64,000 nt of DNA, from positions 1,441,001-1,505,000 of the forward strand of contig NZ_CP095743.1 in the NCBI RefSeq assembly GCF_022049065.2, in the 5' to 3' direction. Source of the DNA: Niallia sp. Man26. GTDB taxonomy: Bacteria; Bacillota; Bacilli; Bacillales; Cytobacillaceae. Below, in pieces: positions 17,549-30,273 of the stretch; position 1 is the first letter of the stretch; each line of letters opens with the position of its first letter. The position numbers and the translations under genes were made by a program. The notes under the pieces are model-generated. The model was given only the letters and a program-made list of their open reading frames with translations, searched no databases and had not been told where the DNA came from.

Positions 17549-18817
17549 TTGTATACAGTAGTTGCTTTTATTATCATTTTTGGTGCGTTAGTGTTTTTTC
17601 ATGAGCTCGGACACTTCGTATTTGCAAAAAGGGCAGGTATCCTGTGCCGTGAATTTGCAATTGGATTCGGTCCAAAAGTCTTTTCTCAAAAGAGAGGAGA
17701 AACAACGTATACCATTCGTCTTCTTCCATTAGGCGGATTTGTCCGCATGGCTGGGGAAGACGCTGAAATGATTGAAATTAAAGCAGGACATCGGATTGGG
17801 CTGCTTTTTGGCAAAGATGGATCAGTGGAGAAAATCATTCTTAATAACAAAGAAAAGTATCCGAATGCAAGAATAATTAATGTTGAAGCTGCCGACCTAG
17901 ATCACGATTTAACGATCAAAGGTTATGCAGAAGATGATATGAATGAAGAGCTGCAAGTATTCCGAATTCATAGAGAAGCGGTTATCATCGAAAATGGCAT
18001 TGAAACACAAATTGCGCCATATGATCGTCAATTCAATAGTAAAACTCTATGGCAACGCACATTGGCTATCTTTGCAGGGCCGATGATGAACTTTGTTCTA
18101 GCTTTCGTTGTGTTTGTTATCATTGCTTTAACACAAGGAATGCCTTCCAATGAGCCGAAGCTTGGCAAATTGACAGAGGATGGTGTGGCAATCACTGCAG
18201 GCTTAAAAGAAGGAGATACTGTATTAAGTATTGACGGACAATCTGTTTCTTCTTGGGAGGATGTTGTCTCTATCATTCAGAAGAGCCCAGGTGAAGAGCT
18301 GGAGTTCCTGCTTGTCCGAAACGGGCAGGAAATGACTGTTGACGTTACGCCTAAAGAAACGGAAGTGGAAGACGGAGAAAAGATCGGATTAGTTGGTGTA
18401 TACAGCCCGATGGAAAAATCCCCGTTAAAAGCATTCCAATACGGTGTAACAGAAACCTATACATGGACGAAAACGATCATTGGAGCAGTCGGTAAACTGG
18501 TAACAGGACAATTCTCCATCGATGCGTTAAGCGGACCTGTGGGAATCTATAAATCAACGGATACGGTCGCTCAATCAGGTATATACTCATTGATGAGATG
18601 GGCGGCTATCTTGAGCATTAACTTAGGTATCATGAACTTGCTGCCGCTGCCGGCTCTTGACGGCGGAAGATTGATCTTCTTTGCTATTGAGGCAATCAGA
18701 GGCAAGCCGATTGACAGGCATAAAGAAGGAATTGTTCACTTTGTTGGCTTTGCATTGCTGATGCTGCTAATGATTGTGGTAACGTGGAACGATATTCAGC
18801 GTTTCTTCCTTAAATAA
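17549..18817 (+). CDS. rseP: Site-2 intramembrane metalloprotease RseP/RasP
   Basis: RasP cleaves membrane-embedded substrates such as anti-sigma RsiW and FtsL after site-1 processing. The zinc motif HELGH is at residues 18-22 in the first transmembrane segment, a PDZ domain covers about residues 205-275, and the second conserved motif NLLPLPALDGGRL lies near residue 367. The start is TTG 17549 with AAAGGTGG eight bases before. Length (422) equals that of relatives. Confidence 0.95.
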   Translation: MYTVVAFIIIFGALVFFHELGHFVFAKRAGILCREFAIGFGPKVFSQKRGETTYTIRLLPLGGFVRMAGEDAEMIEIKAGHRIGLLFGKDGSVEKIILNNKEKYPNARIINVEAADLDHDLTIKGYAEDDMNEELQVFRIHREAVIIENGIETQIAPYDRQFNSKTLWQRTLAIFAGPMMNFVLAFVVFVIIALTQGMPSNEPKLGKLTEDGVAITAGLKEGDTVLSIDGQSVSSWEDVVSIIQKSPGEELEFLLVRNGQEMTVDVTPKETEVEDGEKIGLVGVYSPMEKSPLKAFQYGVTETYTWTKTIIGAVGKLVTGQFSIDALSGPVGIYKSTDTVAQSGIYSLMRWAAILSINLGIMNLLPLPALDGGRLIFFAIEAIRGKPIDRHKEGIVHFVGFALLMLLMIVVTWNDIQRFFLK

Positions 18818-18834
18818 TCAATTAGTTAATCTGT

Positions 18835-18870
18835 GAATGGGTGAGGAGAAAATAGACCTCACCTTCATTC
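18835..18870 (+). other. Hairpin between rseP and proS
   Basis: GAATG-GGTGAGG pairs with CCTCACC-(TT)-CATTC. No T run follows, so it is more likely a processing or stabilising structure than a terminator. I see no T-box motif before proS. Confidence 0.5.
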
Positions 18871-18904
18871 GTGATTTGTTTGAAAATAAAAATAGAGGTG
18901 CTAA

Positions 18905-20605
<1,701 letters not shown>

Positions 20606-20612
20606 GTTTTAC

Positions 20613-20641
20613 AGCTACAGCGACAAGCTGTAGCTTTTTTT
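20613..20641 (+). terminator. Intrinsic terminator after proS
   Basis: AGCTACAGC-GACAA-GCTGTAGCT, nine perfect pairs, then Ts. A second weaker candidate AGGCTGC/GCAGCCT with a long loop lies at 20653-20695 before TTTTATT. Confidence 0.9.
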
Positions 20642-20699
20642 ATGGTGTAAATAGGCTGCCAACCGTTCTTTAAATTGCCAACATTTAAGCAGCCTTTTA

Positions 20700-20730
20700 T
20701 TCAATAAGAAAAAATAGATTATGATATAAT
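20700..20730 (+). promoter_or_regulatory. Probable sigma-A promoter of polC
   Basis: An extended -10 (TGATATAAT, hexamer 20725-20730) lies about 53 bases before the polC ATG; the -35 (TTCAAT, 19-base spacer) is weak, as is common with extended -10 promoters. Confidence 0.55.
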
Positions 20731-20783
20731 GTAGCTTGGTAGAGCACCAATAAAAGAAATATAGAAAAGTAAGGGGAGAACAA

Positions 20784-23700
20784 ATGGCAGAAATAGAAGG
20801 GAAATTGGAACGATTTCAATTGCTATTGCAGCAGCTTCAATTAACAGATGATGCGATTGTTACCCATTTTCGTAACGCTAAAATAGATAAAATAGTCATT
20901 GAAAGAAAAGCGAAAAAATGGCATTTCCATTTCGCGTTTGAAAGCATTATTCCTTATAACATTTATCAATTGTTCACAACTAAACTTGTCAGCAATTTCG
21001 AGCATATTGCAACAGTGACATTCAATATAAATGTTCAATCAAGCCTTGCTGATGAAATACTTATAAGGGATTATTGGTCTGCATGTATTGAACAAATGCA
21101 GGGAATTGCACCGCCGCTCATTAAATTGCTTAATGAACAAGTGCCGAAAATTCAAGGCAACAAGTTGACGATAACAGTCAATAACGAAATGGAAGGACTG
21201 GCTATTAAGCGCAAATATGCTGATTTAATTTCAAATGCTTATCAGTATTTTGGTTTTCCAGCTATGATGATCGATACAGAAGTGGCAACTCAAGAGACGA
21301 ATGACGCATATGCCCAGTTCCTTGAAGCGAAAAGACTGGAAGATCAAGAAAGAGGAAAACAGGCCATGCTTGATATTCAGAAGATGGAGGCTGACAAAGA
21401 AGCTGGCGATGCGAGCATTCCATCAGGTCCGCTTACAATCGGCTTAACAATTAAGGATGACAGCGACTACCGCCGACTTGAGGAAATTGTCGATGAAGAA
21501 AGACGAGTGACAATTGAAGGATACGTGTTCTTCGCAGAGACGAAGGAGCTTCGCAGCGGCAGAACATTGCTGACATTCAAGATTACCGACTACACTAGCT
21601 CCATCATGGTGAAGATGTTCTCAAGAGACAAGGAGGATGCAGCGTTATTCCAGCTTGTTAAAAAAGGAATGTGGCTAAGGGCGCGAGGCAGCATTCAGAA
21701 CGACACCTTTGTCAGAGACTTAGTGATGATCGGGAATGACTTAAATGAAATAAAGCCAGTCGAAAGACAGGACACAGCTAAAGAAGGCGAAAAAAGAGTC
21801 GAGCTTCATCTCCATACTCCAATGAGCCAAATGGATGCTGTTTCCTCTGTTGGCGCGCTTGTCGGCCAGGCGAAAAAATGGGGTCATAAAGCGATTGCTA
21901 TAACCGATCACGCAGTTGCCCAATCCTTTCCGGAAGCCTTTGGTGCCGGAAAGAAAAATGGCGTGAAAATCCTTTACGGAGTCGAAGTGAATCTAGTCGA
22001 TGACGGTGTGCCGATTGCATATAACGAAAAGGATCTGCATTTAGAAGATGCAACATATGTCGTGTTTGACGTAGAGACAACTGGGTTATCTGCTGTTTAC
22101 AATACAATCATTGAATTGGCAGCGGTGAAGATTCATAACGGAGAAATTATCGACCGCTTTGAATCATTTGCAGACCCTCATCACAGATTGTCGGCAACAA
22201 CCATTAATCTGACTGGAATTACAGATGATATGGTCCAAGGTGCGCCAGAGATTGGTATCGTCCTGCGCAAATTCAAAGACTGGGCTGGAGACAGCATACT
22301 TGTTGCTCACAACGCTTCCTTTGATGTCGGATTTATTAATGTCGGCTATCAAAAGGCTGGAATGCCAAAATCAGATAATCCTGTCATTGATACATTGGAA
22401 CTAGGAAGATTTTTGTATCCAGAGATGAAAAACCATCGATTGAACACACTTGCGAAAAAGTTTGATATTGAACTGACACAGCATCACCGTGCCATTTACG
22501 ATGCAGAAGCAACGGGATATTTAGTGTTGAAAATGTTGAAGGATGCACAGGAAAAAGGCATCACCAATCATAATCAGCTTAATGAGAATATGGGGCAAGG
22601 CAATGCCTATCAAAGAGCCCGTCCGTATCATTGCACACTGCTAGCCCAAAATGATGTTGGTTTGAAAAACCTATTCAAGCTAGTCTCAATTTCTCACTTG
22701 AATTATTTCTACCGTGTGCCGCGCATACCGCGTTCTGTCCTGCAAAAGCACAGAGAAGGATTGCTTGTCGGCTCGGGCTGTGATAAAGGAGAAGTATTTG
22801 AGGCAATGATGCAAAAAGCGCCGGAAGAAGTGGAAAGTGTGGCGCCGTTTTATGATTATCTGGAAGTAATGCCGAAAGAAGTATATGCCCATTTAATTGA
22901 AATGGAGCTAGTACAAAATGAAAAGGCCCTTGAAGAAATCATCGGAAATATCACAAAGCTCGGTGAGAAACTTGATATACCTGTTGTCGCAACAGGAAAT
23001 GTCCATTACCAAAACCCGAACGACAAAATTTACAGACAAATACTCGTCGGTTCTCAAGGCGGAGCTAACCCGCTGAACAGGCATAAACTTCCTGATGTTC
23101 ATTTCAGGACTACAAATGAAATGCTTGACGGCTTCCGCTTTTTAGGAGAAGACAAAGCAAAGGAAATCGTCGTTGCCAACAGCAATAAGATTGCCGATAT
23201 GATAGATGAAATCAAGCCGATTAAAGATGACTTGTACACACCGAAAATTGAAGGCGCAGATGAAGAAATGCGCGAAATGAGCTACAGCATGGCCCGAAGA
23301 ATATACGGGGACGAATTGCCAGAAATCGTAGAGGCAAGGCTAGAGAAAGAGCTGAAAAGTATTATCGGCCATGGATTCGCCGTTATCTACTTGATTTCTC
23401 ATAAACTGGTGAAGAAATCATTGGATGATGGATACTTGGTAGGATCACGTGGATCTGTCGGATCATCCTTCGTTGCCACAATGACCGAAATCACAGAGGT
23501 TAATCCGCTTCCGCCTCATTACGTTTGTACAAGCTGTAAGCAATCAGAATTCTTCAATGACGGATCAGTCGGTTCAGGCTTTGATTTGCCAGATAAGGAC
23601 TGCCCGAATTGTGGAATTAGATATAAAAAAGACGGACATGATATTCCGTTTGAAACCTTCCTTGGGTTTAAAGGGGATAAGGTACCTGATATAGATTTGA

Positions 23701-25106
23701 ACTTTTCCGGGGAATACCAACCAAAAGCCCATAACTATACAAAGGTGCTGTTTGGTGAGGAATATGTTTACCGTGCAGGAACGATAGGTACTGTCGCAGA
23801 TAAGACAGCTTACGGATATGTTAAGGCGTATCAGCAGGATAATAACCTGCAAATTAGAGGTGCGGAAATTGATCGGCTTGCATCAGGCTGTACTGGTGTA
23901 AAACGTACTACAGGTCAGCATCCAGGGGGAATTATCGTAGTACCTGATTATATGGATATTTACGACTTTTCACCTATTCAATTCCCGGCAGATGATAGAA
24001 ATTCTGAATGGAAAACGACTCACTTTGACTTCCATTCCATTCATGATAACCTACTTAAGCTTGATATACTTGGACACGATGATCCGACTGTTATCAGGAT
24101 GCTACAGGATTTGAGCGGGATTGATCCGAAAACCATTCCGACAGATGATCCGGAAGTAATGAAAATCTTCAGCGGTACGGAGTCACTTGGTGTTACAGCG
24201 GAACAGATTAATTGCAAAACAGGTACTTTTGGAATACCAGAGTTCGGAACTAAATTCGTCCGACAAATGCTTGAGGATACAAAACCAACTACATTCTCAG
24301 AGCTTGTCCAAATCTCTGGACTTTCACATGGTACAGACGTTTGGCTCGGCAATGCACAAGAGCTTATCCACAATAATATCTGTAACCTGAGTGAAGTTAT
24401 CGGCTGTCGTGATGACATCATGGTTTACCTGATATACCAAGGTTTAGACCCGGCATTTGCCTTTAAAATCATGGAAAGTGTCCGTAAAGGTAAAGGTCTA
24501 ACTGATGAGATGGAAGAGGAAATGCGTAAAAATGAAGTGCCGGAATGGTACATTGATTCTTGTAAAAAGATAAAATATATGTTCCCGAAGGCGCATGCTG
24601 CGGCTTACGTCCTCATGGCCGTAAGGATTGCCTATTTTAAAGTGCATCTTCCGCTTCTTTACTATGCAGCATACTTCACAGTTAGAGCAGAAGATTTTGA
24701 TGTAGACGCCATGGTGAAAGGCGCCCAAAGCATTAAAGCAGTTATAGATGAAATCAGCGGCAAAGGTCTTGATGCATCTACTAAGGAGAAAAACTTGCTT
24801 ACAGTTATGGAGCTTGCTTTCGAAATGGTAGAGCGAGGATTCTCTTTCCAAAAAGTCGATTTATATAAATCAAGTGCTTCTGAATTCATTATTGAAGGAA
24901 ATACTCTTATTCCGCCGTTTAACAGTATTCCAGGCCTTGGAACAAATGCGGCATTGAATATTGTGCGTTCAAGACAAGACGGCGAGTTTCTGTCTAAAGA
25001 AGATTTGCAACAGCGCGGAAAAGTGTCTAAAACTATCATGGAGTACTTGGATAACCATGGCTGCTTAGCTGACATGCCGGACCAAAACCAGCTGTCACTA
25101 TTCTAA
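20784..25106 (+). CDS. polC: DNA polymerase III alpha subunit, PolC type
   Basis: PolC is the main replicative polymerase of low-GC Gram-positives. Domains in order: N-terminal domain, OB fold (about residues 240-320), PHP domain beginning [11 protein letters not shown] near residue 339, an inserted DnaQ-like 3'-5' proofreading exonuclease starting at DVETTGLS near residue 428 and ending about 600, then the rest of PHP, the polymerase core with the [12 protein letters not shown] motif, a Cys-rich zinc-binding region (CTSCKQSEF and CPNCGIRY), and helix-hairpin-helix sequence ([13 protein letters not shown]) near the C-terminus. The 1440-residue length is normal. It is a single-gene unit between proS and the rimP promoter. 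Confidence 0.98.
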   Translation: MAEIEGKLERFQLLLQQLQLTDDAIVTHFRNAKIDKIVIERKAKKWHFHFAFESIIPYNIYQLFTTKLVSNFEHIATVTFNINVQSSLADEILIRDYWSACIEQMQGIAPPLIKLLNEQVPKIQGNKLTITVNNEMEGLAIKRKYADLISNAYQYFGFPAMMIDTEVATQETNDAYAQFLEAKRLEDQERGKQAMLDIQKMEADKEAGDASIPSGPLTIGLTIKDDSDYRRLEEIVDEERRVTIEGYVFFAETKELRSGRTLLTFKITDYTSSIMVKMFSRDKEDAALFQLVKKGMWLRARGSIQNDTFVRDLVMIGNDLNEIKPVERQDTAKEGEKRVELHLHTPMSQMDAVSSVGALVGQAKKWGHKAIAITDHAVAQSFPEAFGAGKKNGVKILYGVEVNLVDDGVPIAYNEKDLHLEDATYVVFDVETTGLSAVYNTIIELAAVKIHNGEIIDRFESFADPHHRLSATTINLTGITDDMVQGAPEIGIVLRKFKDWAGDSILVAHNASFDVGFINVGYQKAGMPKSDNPVIDTLELGRFLYPEMKNHRLNTLAKKFDIELTQHHRAIYDAEATGYLVLKMLKDAQEKGITNHNQLNENMGQGNAYQRARPYHCTLLAQNDVGLKNLFKLVSISHLNYFYRVPRIPRSVLQKHREGLLVGSGCDKGEVFEAMMQKAPEEVESVAPFYDYLEVMPKEVYAHLIEMELVQNEKALEEIIGNITKLGEKLDIPVVATGNVHYQNPNDKIYRQILVGSQGGANPLNRHKLPDVHFRTTNEMLDGFRFLGEDKAKEIVVANSNKIADMIDEIKPIKDDLYTPKIEGADEEMREMSYSMARRIYGDELPEIVEARLEKELKSIIGHGFAVIYLISHKLVKKSLDDGYLVGSRGSVGSSFVATMTEITEVNPLPPHYVCTSCKQSEFFNDGSVGSGFDLPDKDCPNCGIRYKKDGHDIPFETFLGFKGDKVPDIDLNFSGEYQPKAHNYTKVLFGEEYVYRAGTIGTVADKTAYGYVKAYQQDNNLQIRGAEIDRLASGCTGVKRTTGQHPGGIIVVPDYMDIYDFSPIQFPADDRNSEWKTTHFDFHSIHDNLLKLDILGHDDPTVIRMLQDLSGIDPKTIPTDDPEVMKIFSGTESLGVTAEQINCKTGTFGIPEFGTKFVRQMLEDTKPTTFSELVQISGLSHGTDVWLGNAQELIHNNICNLSEVIGCRDDIMVYLIYQGLDPAFAFKIMESVRKGKGLTDEMEEEMRKNEVPEWYIDSCKKIKYMFPKAHAAAYVLMAVRIAYFKVHLPLLYYAAYFTVRAEDFDVDAMVKGAQSIKAVIDEISGKGLDASTKEKNLLTVMELAFEMVERGFSFQKVDLYKSSASEFIIEGNTLIPPFNSIPGLGTNAALNIVRSRQDGEFLSKEDLQQRGKVSKTIMEYLDNHGCLADMPDQNQLSLF

Positions 25107-25163
25107 GACAGTTTGTTAATTTAGGGAAAAGGCAGGCGGAGCCTTGCTGTATCAGAGTTCTAT

Positions 25164-25192
25164 TTGCATAAATAGTGCGGTTATGGTATAGT
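25164..25192 (+). promoter_or_regulatory. Sigma-A promoter of the rimP-nusA-infB operon
   Basis: TTGCAT and TATAGT with exactly 17 bases between them and a TGG extended -10. The resulting leader is about 190 bases long. Confidence 0.8.
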
Positions 25193-25228
25193 TTAGTTGG
25201 AAATACTAAAGATAACTTTCGCGAATGG

Positions 25229-25248
25229 AGAGTGGGGCAACCCACTCT
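25229..25248 (+). promoter_or_regulatory. GNRA-capped hairpin in rimP leader
   Basis: AGAGTGGG-GCAA-CCCACTCT, eight perfect pairs closed by a GCAA tetraloop, followed only by TTTCC. It starts about 30 bases after the predicted transcription start. NusA-operon leader control is a possible role, not shown. Confidence 0.5.
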
Positions 25249-25391
25249 TTCCTATTGTACGCACCTTTTTACGGGTGGTATTTTCTATTTGGAAAGCGAA
25301 AAATTATTAAACAGGTTAGACAAGAAAAGCATGCTTGAACAGTCTGCATTCTTGCCTCAATAATTGTTCCTTGCTTAAGGAGGGAAAAAGT

Positions 25392-25862
25392 TTGAGCAAA
25401 GTAACAGGGATAGTCGAAGAAATGGTTAACCCAATATTAGAAGATCTTAACTTAGAACTAGTTGACATTGAGTATGTAAAAGAAGGTCCTAACTACTTTT
25501 TGCGCGTCTTCATTGATAAGGACAATGGTGTAGATATTGATGAGTGTGCTGCGGTCAGCGAAAAGCTAAGCGAAAAACTGGATGAACTGGATCCGATTCC
25601 AGAAAACTATTTCCTAGAGGTTTCTTCTCCTGGTGCCGAAAGACCTTTGAAGAAGGATAAGGATTTCCAAAAGGCAATTGGGAAAAATGTACATATTAAA
25701 ACATATGAACCGATTGACAACGAAAAAACCTTTGAAGGAATCCTTACAGGTTTTGATGGCAATGTTGTCACAGTAGAAGTGAAAATCAAAACTAGAAAAA
25801 AAACCATTGAAATTCCTTATGAGAAAGTTGCTAAAGCTAGGCTTGCAGTGAGCTTCTCGTAA
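25392..25862 (+). CDS. rimP: Ribosome maturation factor RimP
   Basis: RimP assists 30S subunit maturation. From TTG 25392, preceded by AAGGAGGG seven bases upstream, the product is 156 residues as in B. subtilis; longer upstream frames lack an SD. Recognisable stretches are [20 protein letters not shown] and the C-terminal Sm-like domain ([18 protein letters not shown]). First gene of the nusA operon. Confidence 0.94.
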   Translation: MSKVTGIVEEMVNPILEDLNLELVDIEYVKEGPNYFLRVFIDKDNGVDIDECAAVSEKLSEKLDELDPIPENYFLEVSSPGAERPLKKDKDFQKAIGKNVHIKTYEPIDNEKTFEGILTGFDGNVVTVEVKIKTRKKTIEIPYEKVAKARLAVSFS

Positions 25863-25871
25863 GAAATACGA

Positions 25872-25905
25872 AGTGCTTTGGCAAAATTTTATAGCAAAGC
25901 ACTTT
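25872..25905 (+). promoter_or_regulatory. Terminator-like hairpin after rimP
   Basis: AAGTGCTTTG (25872-25881) pairs perfectly with CAAAGCACTT (25896-25905); the 3' flank is TTGCACTTATTTTATTTTTG, T-rich but interrupted. It may attenuate transcription into nusA. Confidence 0.55.
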
Positions 25906-25928
25906 TGCACTTATTTTATTTTTGCGTC

Positions 25929-26011
25929 AAGCCCTTAAACCTTCGACACTTAATAGTCAGGCCCGACTTCTAGTACTGACTCGTAAGTTGTTTGGTTTGG
26001 TCAAAGGGCTT
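25929..26011 (+). ncRNA. Candidate structured RNA element upstream of nusA
   Basis: Nested helices: AAGCCCTT (25929-25936)/AAGGGCTT (26004-26011); AAACC (25937-25941)/GGTTT (25994-25998); ACTT (25948-25951)/AAGT (25985-25988); AGTCAG (25955-25960)/CTGACT (25976-25981) with a 15-base apical loop. A closed multi-helix domain of 83 bases lies 26 bases before the nusA SD. It is not a tRNA: no T-loop sequence or plausible anticodon arm. No known family recognised. Confidence 0.5.
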
Positions 26012-26054
26012 CCGCTCTATATTTTCCGTTGAGGTTAAAGGGGGATACACTCTC

Positions 26055-27185
26055 ATGAGCAGTGAATTAGTAGATGCTCTTGTATTGCTTGAGAAAGAAA
26101 AAGGAATTTCGCGTGATGTAATTATTGAGGCTATTGAAGCCGCACTTATTTCTGCATACCGCCGAAACTTCAATCAAGCACAAAATGTTCGCATAGATTT
26201 AAATTTAGGTTCAGGTACAATGCGTGTATTTGCACGTAAAGAAGTGGTGGATGAAGTTTTTGATCCGCGTTTGGAAATTTCATTGGAGGATGCTCAAAAG
26301 GTAAATCCAAACTATGAAGTGGAAGATGTCGTGGAACTGGAAGTGACTCCAAAGGACTTCGGCCGAATTGCTGCGCAAACAGCTAAACAAGTTGTTACAC
26401 AGCGTGTTCGTGAAGCGGAAAGAGGAATCATCTATTCGGAATTCATCGACCGTGAAGAAGATATTATGACAGGTATTGTTCAGCGCCAAGACAGCAAGTT
26501 CATTTACGTGAGCTTAGGAAAAATCGAAGCGATTCTACCTGCAAATGAGCAGATGCCAAATGAATTTTACAAGCCTCATGATCGTATTAAAGTATTTTTG
26601 ACGAAAGTTGAAAAAACAACAAAAGGTCCACAAATTTATGTGTCTAGAACACATCCTGGCTTGCTAAAAAGATTGTTTGAAATGGAAGTTCCAGAAATCT
26701 ATGACGGCACTGTAGAAATTAAGTCTGTTGCTCGTGAAGCTGGTGACAGATCTAAAATCTCTGTACACTCTGAAAATGAAGAAGTAGATCCAGTAGGTTC
26801 ATGTGTTGGCCCTAAGGGAACTCGTGTTCAGACAATTGTTAATGAACTTAAAGGGGAAAAAATCGATATCGTCCAATGGTCGCAAGATCCAAAGGTGTTT
26901 GTTGCTAATGCTCTAAGCCCATCTAAAGTGTTGGAAGTAATTGTAGATGAGGAAGAAAAAGCAACAACTGTTATCGTTCCTGATTATCAGCTTTCATTAG
27001 CAATCGGAAAAAGAGGTCAAAACGCTCGCCTTGCTGCTAAGCTGACTGGCTGGAAGATTGACATCAAATCTGAAACAGATGCAAGAGAAGCTGGGATTTA
27101 TCCAACTGAAGCTTCGCTGTTAACGTTTGATGACAATGATGAGGAAGAAGAGGATTTTCGCTTAAACAGTGAAGATTTAGATTGA
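26055..27185 (+). CDS. nusA: Transcription termination/antitermination factor NusA
   Basis: NusA modulates pausing, intrinsic termination and antitermination. From ATG 26055 (AAAGGGGG upstream) it is 376 residues: N-terminal RNAP-binding domain (ELVDALVLLEKEKGISRDVI), S1 domain around 135-200, and KH1/KH2 around 230-345 with GSCVGPKGTRVQTI and AIGKRGQNARLAAKL. The acidic C-terminal repeats of proteobacterial NusA are absent, as normal in Bacilli. An upstream in-frame extension from 25992 would use sequence inside the structured leader and is rejected. Confidence 0.96.
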   Translation: MSSELVDALVLLEKEKGISRDVIIEAIEAALISAYRRNFNQAQNVRIDLNLGSGTMRVFARKEVVDEVFDPRLEISLEDAQKVNPNYEVEDVVELEVTPKDFGRIAAQTAKQVVTQRVREAERGIIYSEFIDREEDIMTGIVQRQDSKFIYVSLGKIEAILPANEQMPNEFYKPHDRIKVFLTKVEKTTKGPQIYVSRTHPGLLKRLFEMEVPEIYDGTVEIKSVAREAGDRSKISVHSENEEVDPVGSCVGPKGTRVQTIVNELKGEKIDIVQWSQDPKVFVANALSPSKVLEVIVDEEEKATTVIVPDYQLSLAIGKRGQNARLAAKLTGWKIDIKSETDAREAGIYPTEASLLTFDDNDEEEEDFRLNSEDLD

Positions 27186-27200
27186 TTGGGGTGAATGAGT

Positions 27201-27485
27201 GTGAACAGCAGAAAAAAAGTACCAATGCGCAAATGTGTTGCTACAGGTGAAATGAGACCAAAAAAAGAACTAGTTCGCATCGTTCGCTCGAAGGAAGGTC
27301 TAGTATCTGTTGATTTAACTGGAAAGAAATCAGGACGCGGAGCATATCTTTCTAAGGATAAAGAAGCAGTGCTTTTAGCCAAGAAAAAGAATATTCTAGG
27401 AAATCAGCTTGACGTTGCAATTGAAGATTCTGTATACGACGAGCTGCTTGATTTAATAGAGAAGGAGCAAGGACAATCCAAATGA
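27201..27485 (+). CDS. ylxR: YlxR family RNA-binding protein (RNase P modulator, RnpM)
   Basis: YlxR (DUF448) is a small basic protein with a conserved [15 protein letters not shown] segment and GRGAYLSKD motif; recent work names it RnpM, a modulator of RNase P, from memory. The start is taken as GTG 27201, seven bases after GGGGTG; ATG 27195 is only one base from that SD and adds two non-family residues. It overlaps ylxQ by four bases in the nusA operon. Confidence 0.93.
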   Translation: MNSRKKVPMRKCVATGEMRPKKELVRIVRSKEGLVSVDLTGKKSGRGAYLSKDKEAVLLAKKKNILGNQLDVAIEDSVYDELLDLIEKEQGQSK

Positions 27486-27784
27486 ACAATAATCAATGGA
27501 TGTCATTACTTGGCTTAGCATATCGAGCGCGGAAAATTACCTCTGGTGAGGAACTTACCGTAAAAGAAATTAGAAGCGGAAATGCAAAACTAATATTATT
27601 GTCGGAAGATGCTTCACAAAACACGGCCAAAAAAATAATGGACAAGTGCCATTCCTATAAAGTGCCGTTTAAAATGGTACCTAACCGGGAAGTGCTTGGA
27701 CAGTCAATAGGCAAAGAAGCAAGAGTGGTTGTCGCTGTTTTGGATAATGGATTTGCAAAAAAACTTTTAACGCTGCTCGATTAA
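27482..27784 (+). CDS. ylxQ: L7Ae-family ribosomal protein YlxQ
   Basis: A 100-residue L7Ae/L30e-fold protein, the family that binds kink-turn [19 protein letters not shown] at the start and [17 protein letters not shown] are typical. The ATGA overlap with ylxR implies coupled translation. The biological target of YlxQ is not established. Confidence 0.93.
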   Translation: MNNNQWMSLLGLAYRARKITSGEELTVKEIRSGNAKLILLSEDASQNTAKKIMDKCHSYKVPFKMVPNREVLGQSIGKEARVVVAVLDNGFAKKLLTLLD

Positions 27785-27803
27785 TTCTTGCGGGGGTGAA
27801 ATG

Positions 27804-29975
27804 ATGAGTAAAATGCGAGTTTACGAATACGCAAAAAAATTCAACATATCAAGTAAAGATGTTATTACAAAGCTGAAAGACATGAATGTAGAAGTCTCGA
27901 ATCATATGACAACACTAGAAGAGGAAGCAGTAAAAAAATTGGATAGTATTTATAATAAAAGTACAGAAGCGATACAAAATAACAATAAGAATGCTGTATC
28001 AAAAAATATAGCAGAAACTTATGAAGAAGAAAGTGATGCAATGGCTGAAAAAGGAAAAACAACTCAAACTAAAACTAATAATACAAAACCAGGTTTCAAC
28101 AAACCAAAAGGCAACAACAACAACAATAATAACAATAAAAACAGAAATAACAACAACAATCGCAAGGGGAAACAAGGTCAAGCTCCAGCAGCTCCTCCAG
28201 CTCCTAAAAAAGAAAAAGAACTGCCAACAAAAATTACGTTCAGTGATTCATTAACAGTTGCAGAACTTGCAAAAAAACTGCATCGTGAACCTTCTGAAAT
28301 CATCAAAAAATTATTCATGCTTGGTGTAATGGCTACGATCAACCAAGATCTTGACAAAGATTCCATTGAACTAATTGCTGGAGATTATGGTGTAGAAGTA
28401 GAAGAAGAAATTAAAATTGATACAACTGATCTTGAAGTGTATTTTGGTGATGACGAAGAAGCTGCTTTAATCGAACGTCCATCTGTTGTTACAATCATGG
28501 GTCACGTTGACCATGGTAAAACAACATTGCTTGACAGTATCCGTAACACGAAAGTGACTGCAGGTGAAGCAGGCGGTATTACACAGCATATCGGTGCATA
28601 CCAAATTGAAGAGAACGGTAAAAAAATTACCTTCCTTGATACACCAGGACATGCTGCGTTTACAACAATGCGTGCACGCGGTGCTAAAATTACGGATATC
28701 ACAATCCTTGTTGTTGCAGCTGACGACGGAGTAATGCCTCAAACAGTTGAAGCAATTAACCATGCGAAAGCGGCTGAAGTGCCAATTATCGTAGCTGTAA
28801 ACAAAATGGATAAACCGACTGCAAACCCAGACAGAGTTATGCAGGAACTGACAGAACATGGATTAGTACCAGAAGCTTGGGGTGGAGATACTATTTTTGT
28901 ACCGCTATCTGCATTAACTGGTGAAGGTATTGATACACTTCTTGAAATGATTCTTCTTGTAGGGGAAGTAGAAGAGTACAAGGCTAATCCAGATCGCAAT
29001 GCTGTTGGTACAGTTATTGAGGCAGAGTTGGATAAAGGTAAAGGTTCTGTTGCGACATTATTAGTCCAGAACGGAACATTAAACATCGGTGATCCAATCG
29101 TTGTCGGAAACACATTTGGCCGTGTCCGTGCAATGGTAAATGATCTTGGCCGTCGTGTTAAAACTGCAGGTCCATCTACTCCTGTTGAAATCACGGGATT
29201 AAATGAAGTACCGCAAGCTGGTGACCGCTTCGTTGTATTTAAAGACGAAAAAACGGCACGCCAAATTGGTGAAGCACGTTCTTCTATAGCAATTCAGGCA
29301 CAGAGATCTGAAAAGGCAAGAATCAGCCTTGATAACTTATTCGAACATATGAAACAAGGCGAAATGAAAGACTTGAACATCGTACTAAAAGCAGACGTTC
29401 AAGGTTCAGCTGAGGCGCTAGCAGCAGCACTTTACAAAATCGAAGTTGAAGGTGTAAATGTTAAAATCATCCATACTGGTGTCGGTGCTATTAACGAATC
29501 TGACATTACGCTAGCAGCTGCTTCTAATGCGATTGTTATCGGCTTTAACGTAAGACCAGATGTCAACGCGAAAAGAGCTGCAGATGCCGAAGCAGTAGAT
29601 GTGCGCTTACACCGCATTATCTATAAAGTAATTGAAGAGATTGAAGCGGCGATGAAAGGTATGCTTGATCCTGAGTTCGAAGAGAAAGTTATCGGTCAGG
29701 CTGAAGTTCGCCAAACATTCAAAGTTTCAAAAATCGGTACGATTGCTGGTTCTTATATAACTGATGGAAAAATTACAAGAGACAGCGGTATCCGCATCAT
29801 CAGAGATGGCATTGTTATCTTTGAAGGAGAAGTTGATGCGCTGAAACGTTTCAAAGATGATGCAAAAGAGGTTTCTCAAGGGTATGAATGTGGTATCACT
29901 ATTAAGAACTTCAATGATATGAAAGAAGGAGACATCATTGAAGCTTATGTAATGCAAGAAATTGAGCGCAAATGA
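27804..29975 (+). CDS. infB: Translation initiation factor IF-2
   Basis: IF-2 delivers fMet-tRNA to the 30S subunit and drives subunit joining. From ATG 27804 the protein is 723 residues. The N-terminal IF2_N module ([17 protein letters not shown]) is followed by a low-complexity linker with a long Asn/Lys/Arg tract (about residues 103-124), a second IF2_N module, then the G domain: GHVDHGKTT near residue 232, DTPGHAAF and NKMDK; domains II-IV complete it. An ATG at 27801 is too close to the GGGGGTG SD. The stop overlaps ylxP. Confidence 0.97.
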   Translation: MSKMRVYEYAKKFNISSKDVITKLKDMNVEVSNHMTTLEEEAVKKLDSIYNKSTEAIQNNNKNAVSKNIAETYEEESDAMAEKGKTTQTKTNNTKPGFNKPKGNNNNNNNNKNRNNNNNRKGKQGQAPAAPPAPKKEKELPTKITFSDSLTVAELAKKLHREPSEIIKKLFMLGVMATINQDLDKDSIELIAGDYGVEVEEEIKIDTTDLEVYFGDDEEAALIERPSVVTIMGHVDHGKTTLLDSIRNTKVTAGEAGGITQHIGAYQIEENGKKITFLDTPGHAAFTTMRARGAKITDITILVVAADDGVMPQTVEAINHAKAAEVPIIVAVNKMDKPTANPDRVMQELTEHGLVPEAWGGDTIFVPLSALTGEGIDTLLEMILLVGEVEEYKANPDRNAVGTVIEAELDKGKGSVATLLVQNGTLNIGDPIVVGNTFGRVRAMVNDLGRRVKTAGPSTPVEITGLNEVPQAGDRFVVFKDEKTARQIGEARSSIAIQAQRSEKARISLDNLFEHMKQGEMKDLNIVLKADVQGSAEALAAALYKIEVEGVNVKIIHTGVGAINESDITLAAASNAIVIGFNVRPDVNAKRAADAEAVDVRLHRIIYKVIEEIEAAMKGMLDPEFEEKVIGQAEVRQTFKVSKIGTIAGSYITDGKITRDSGIRIIRDGIVIFEGEVDALKRFKDDAKEVSQGYECGITIKNFNDMKEGDIIEAYVMQEIERK

Positions 29976-30253
29976 TTGTCGGTCTTCTGACAGTTGAGTG
30001 CATCATTTATGATGCTCATTCGCTCAAGGAGAAGCGCGCTGTACTCCAGCGAATTATGGATCGCTTGAAACAAAAATTTAATATAGCTGTTTCGGAGGTT
30101 GACTTCCAGGATATGTGGCAGCGGACAGAGCTCGCCGTTGTAACGGTAGCATCTGTCAAGGTTGCAGCAGAAAGAGAGCTTCAGAATGCTTTGAAGCTGA
30201 TCGATTCATTTCCGGAAATTGAAGCTTCGACGACAGCTATAGAATGGCTTTAA
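29972..30253 (+). CDS. ylxP: DUF503 protein YlxP
   Basis: A 93-residue conserved protein between infB and rbfA in most Bacilli. The motif [28 protein letters not shown] segment (residues 16-40) defines the family. The ATGA overlap with infB shows operon membership. Its molecular role is not firmly established; a ribosome-related role is inferred from context. Confidence 0.92.
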   Translation: MIVGLLTVECIIYDAHSLKEKRAVLQRIMDRLKQKFNIAVSEVDFQDMWQRTELAVVTVASVKVAAERELQNALKLIDSFPEIEASTTAIEWL

Positions 30254-30273
30254 TAGAACGAGGTGAGAATGTT

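Noticed and set aside
21741..21923. Reverse-strand open frames inside polC and other long genes
   Set aside because: All lie opposite conserved coding sequence, lack an SD, and follow from codon bias in the true gene.
25929..26011. tRNA-like gene suggested by a closing 8-pair stem and 83-base length
   Set aside because: No TTCRANY T-loop, no D-arm consensus and no plausible anticodon stem-loop; the nested helices do not form a cloverleaf.
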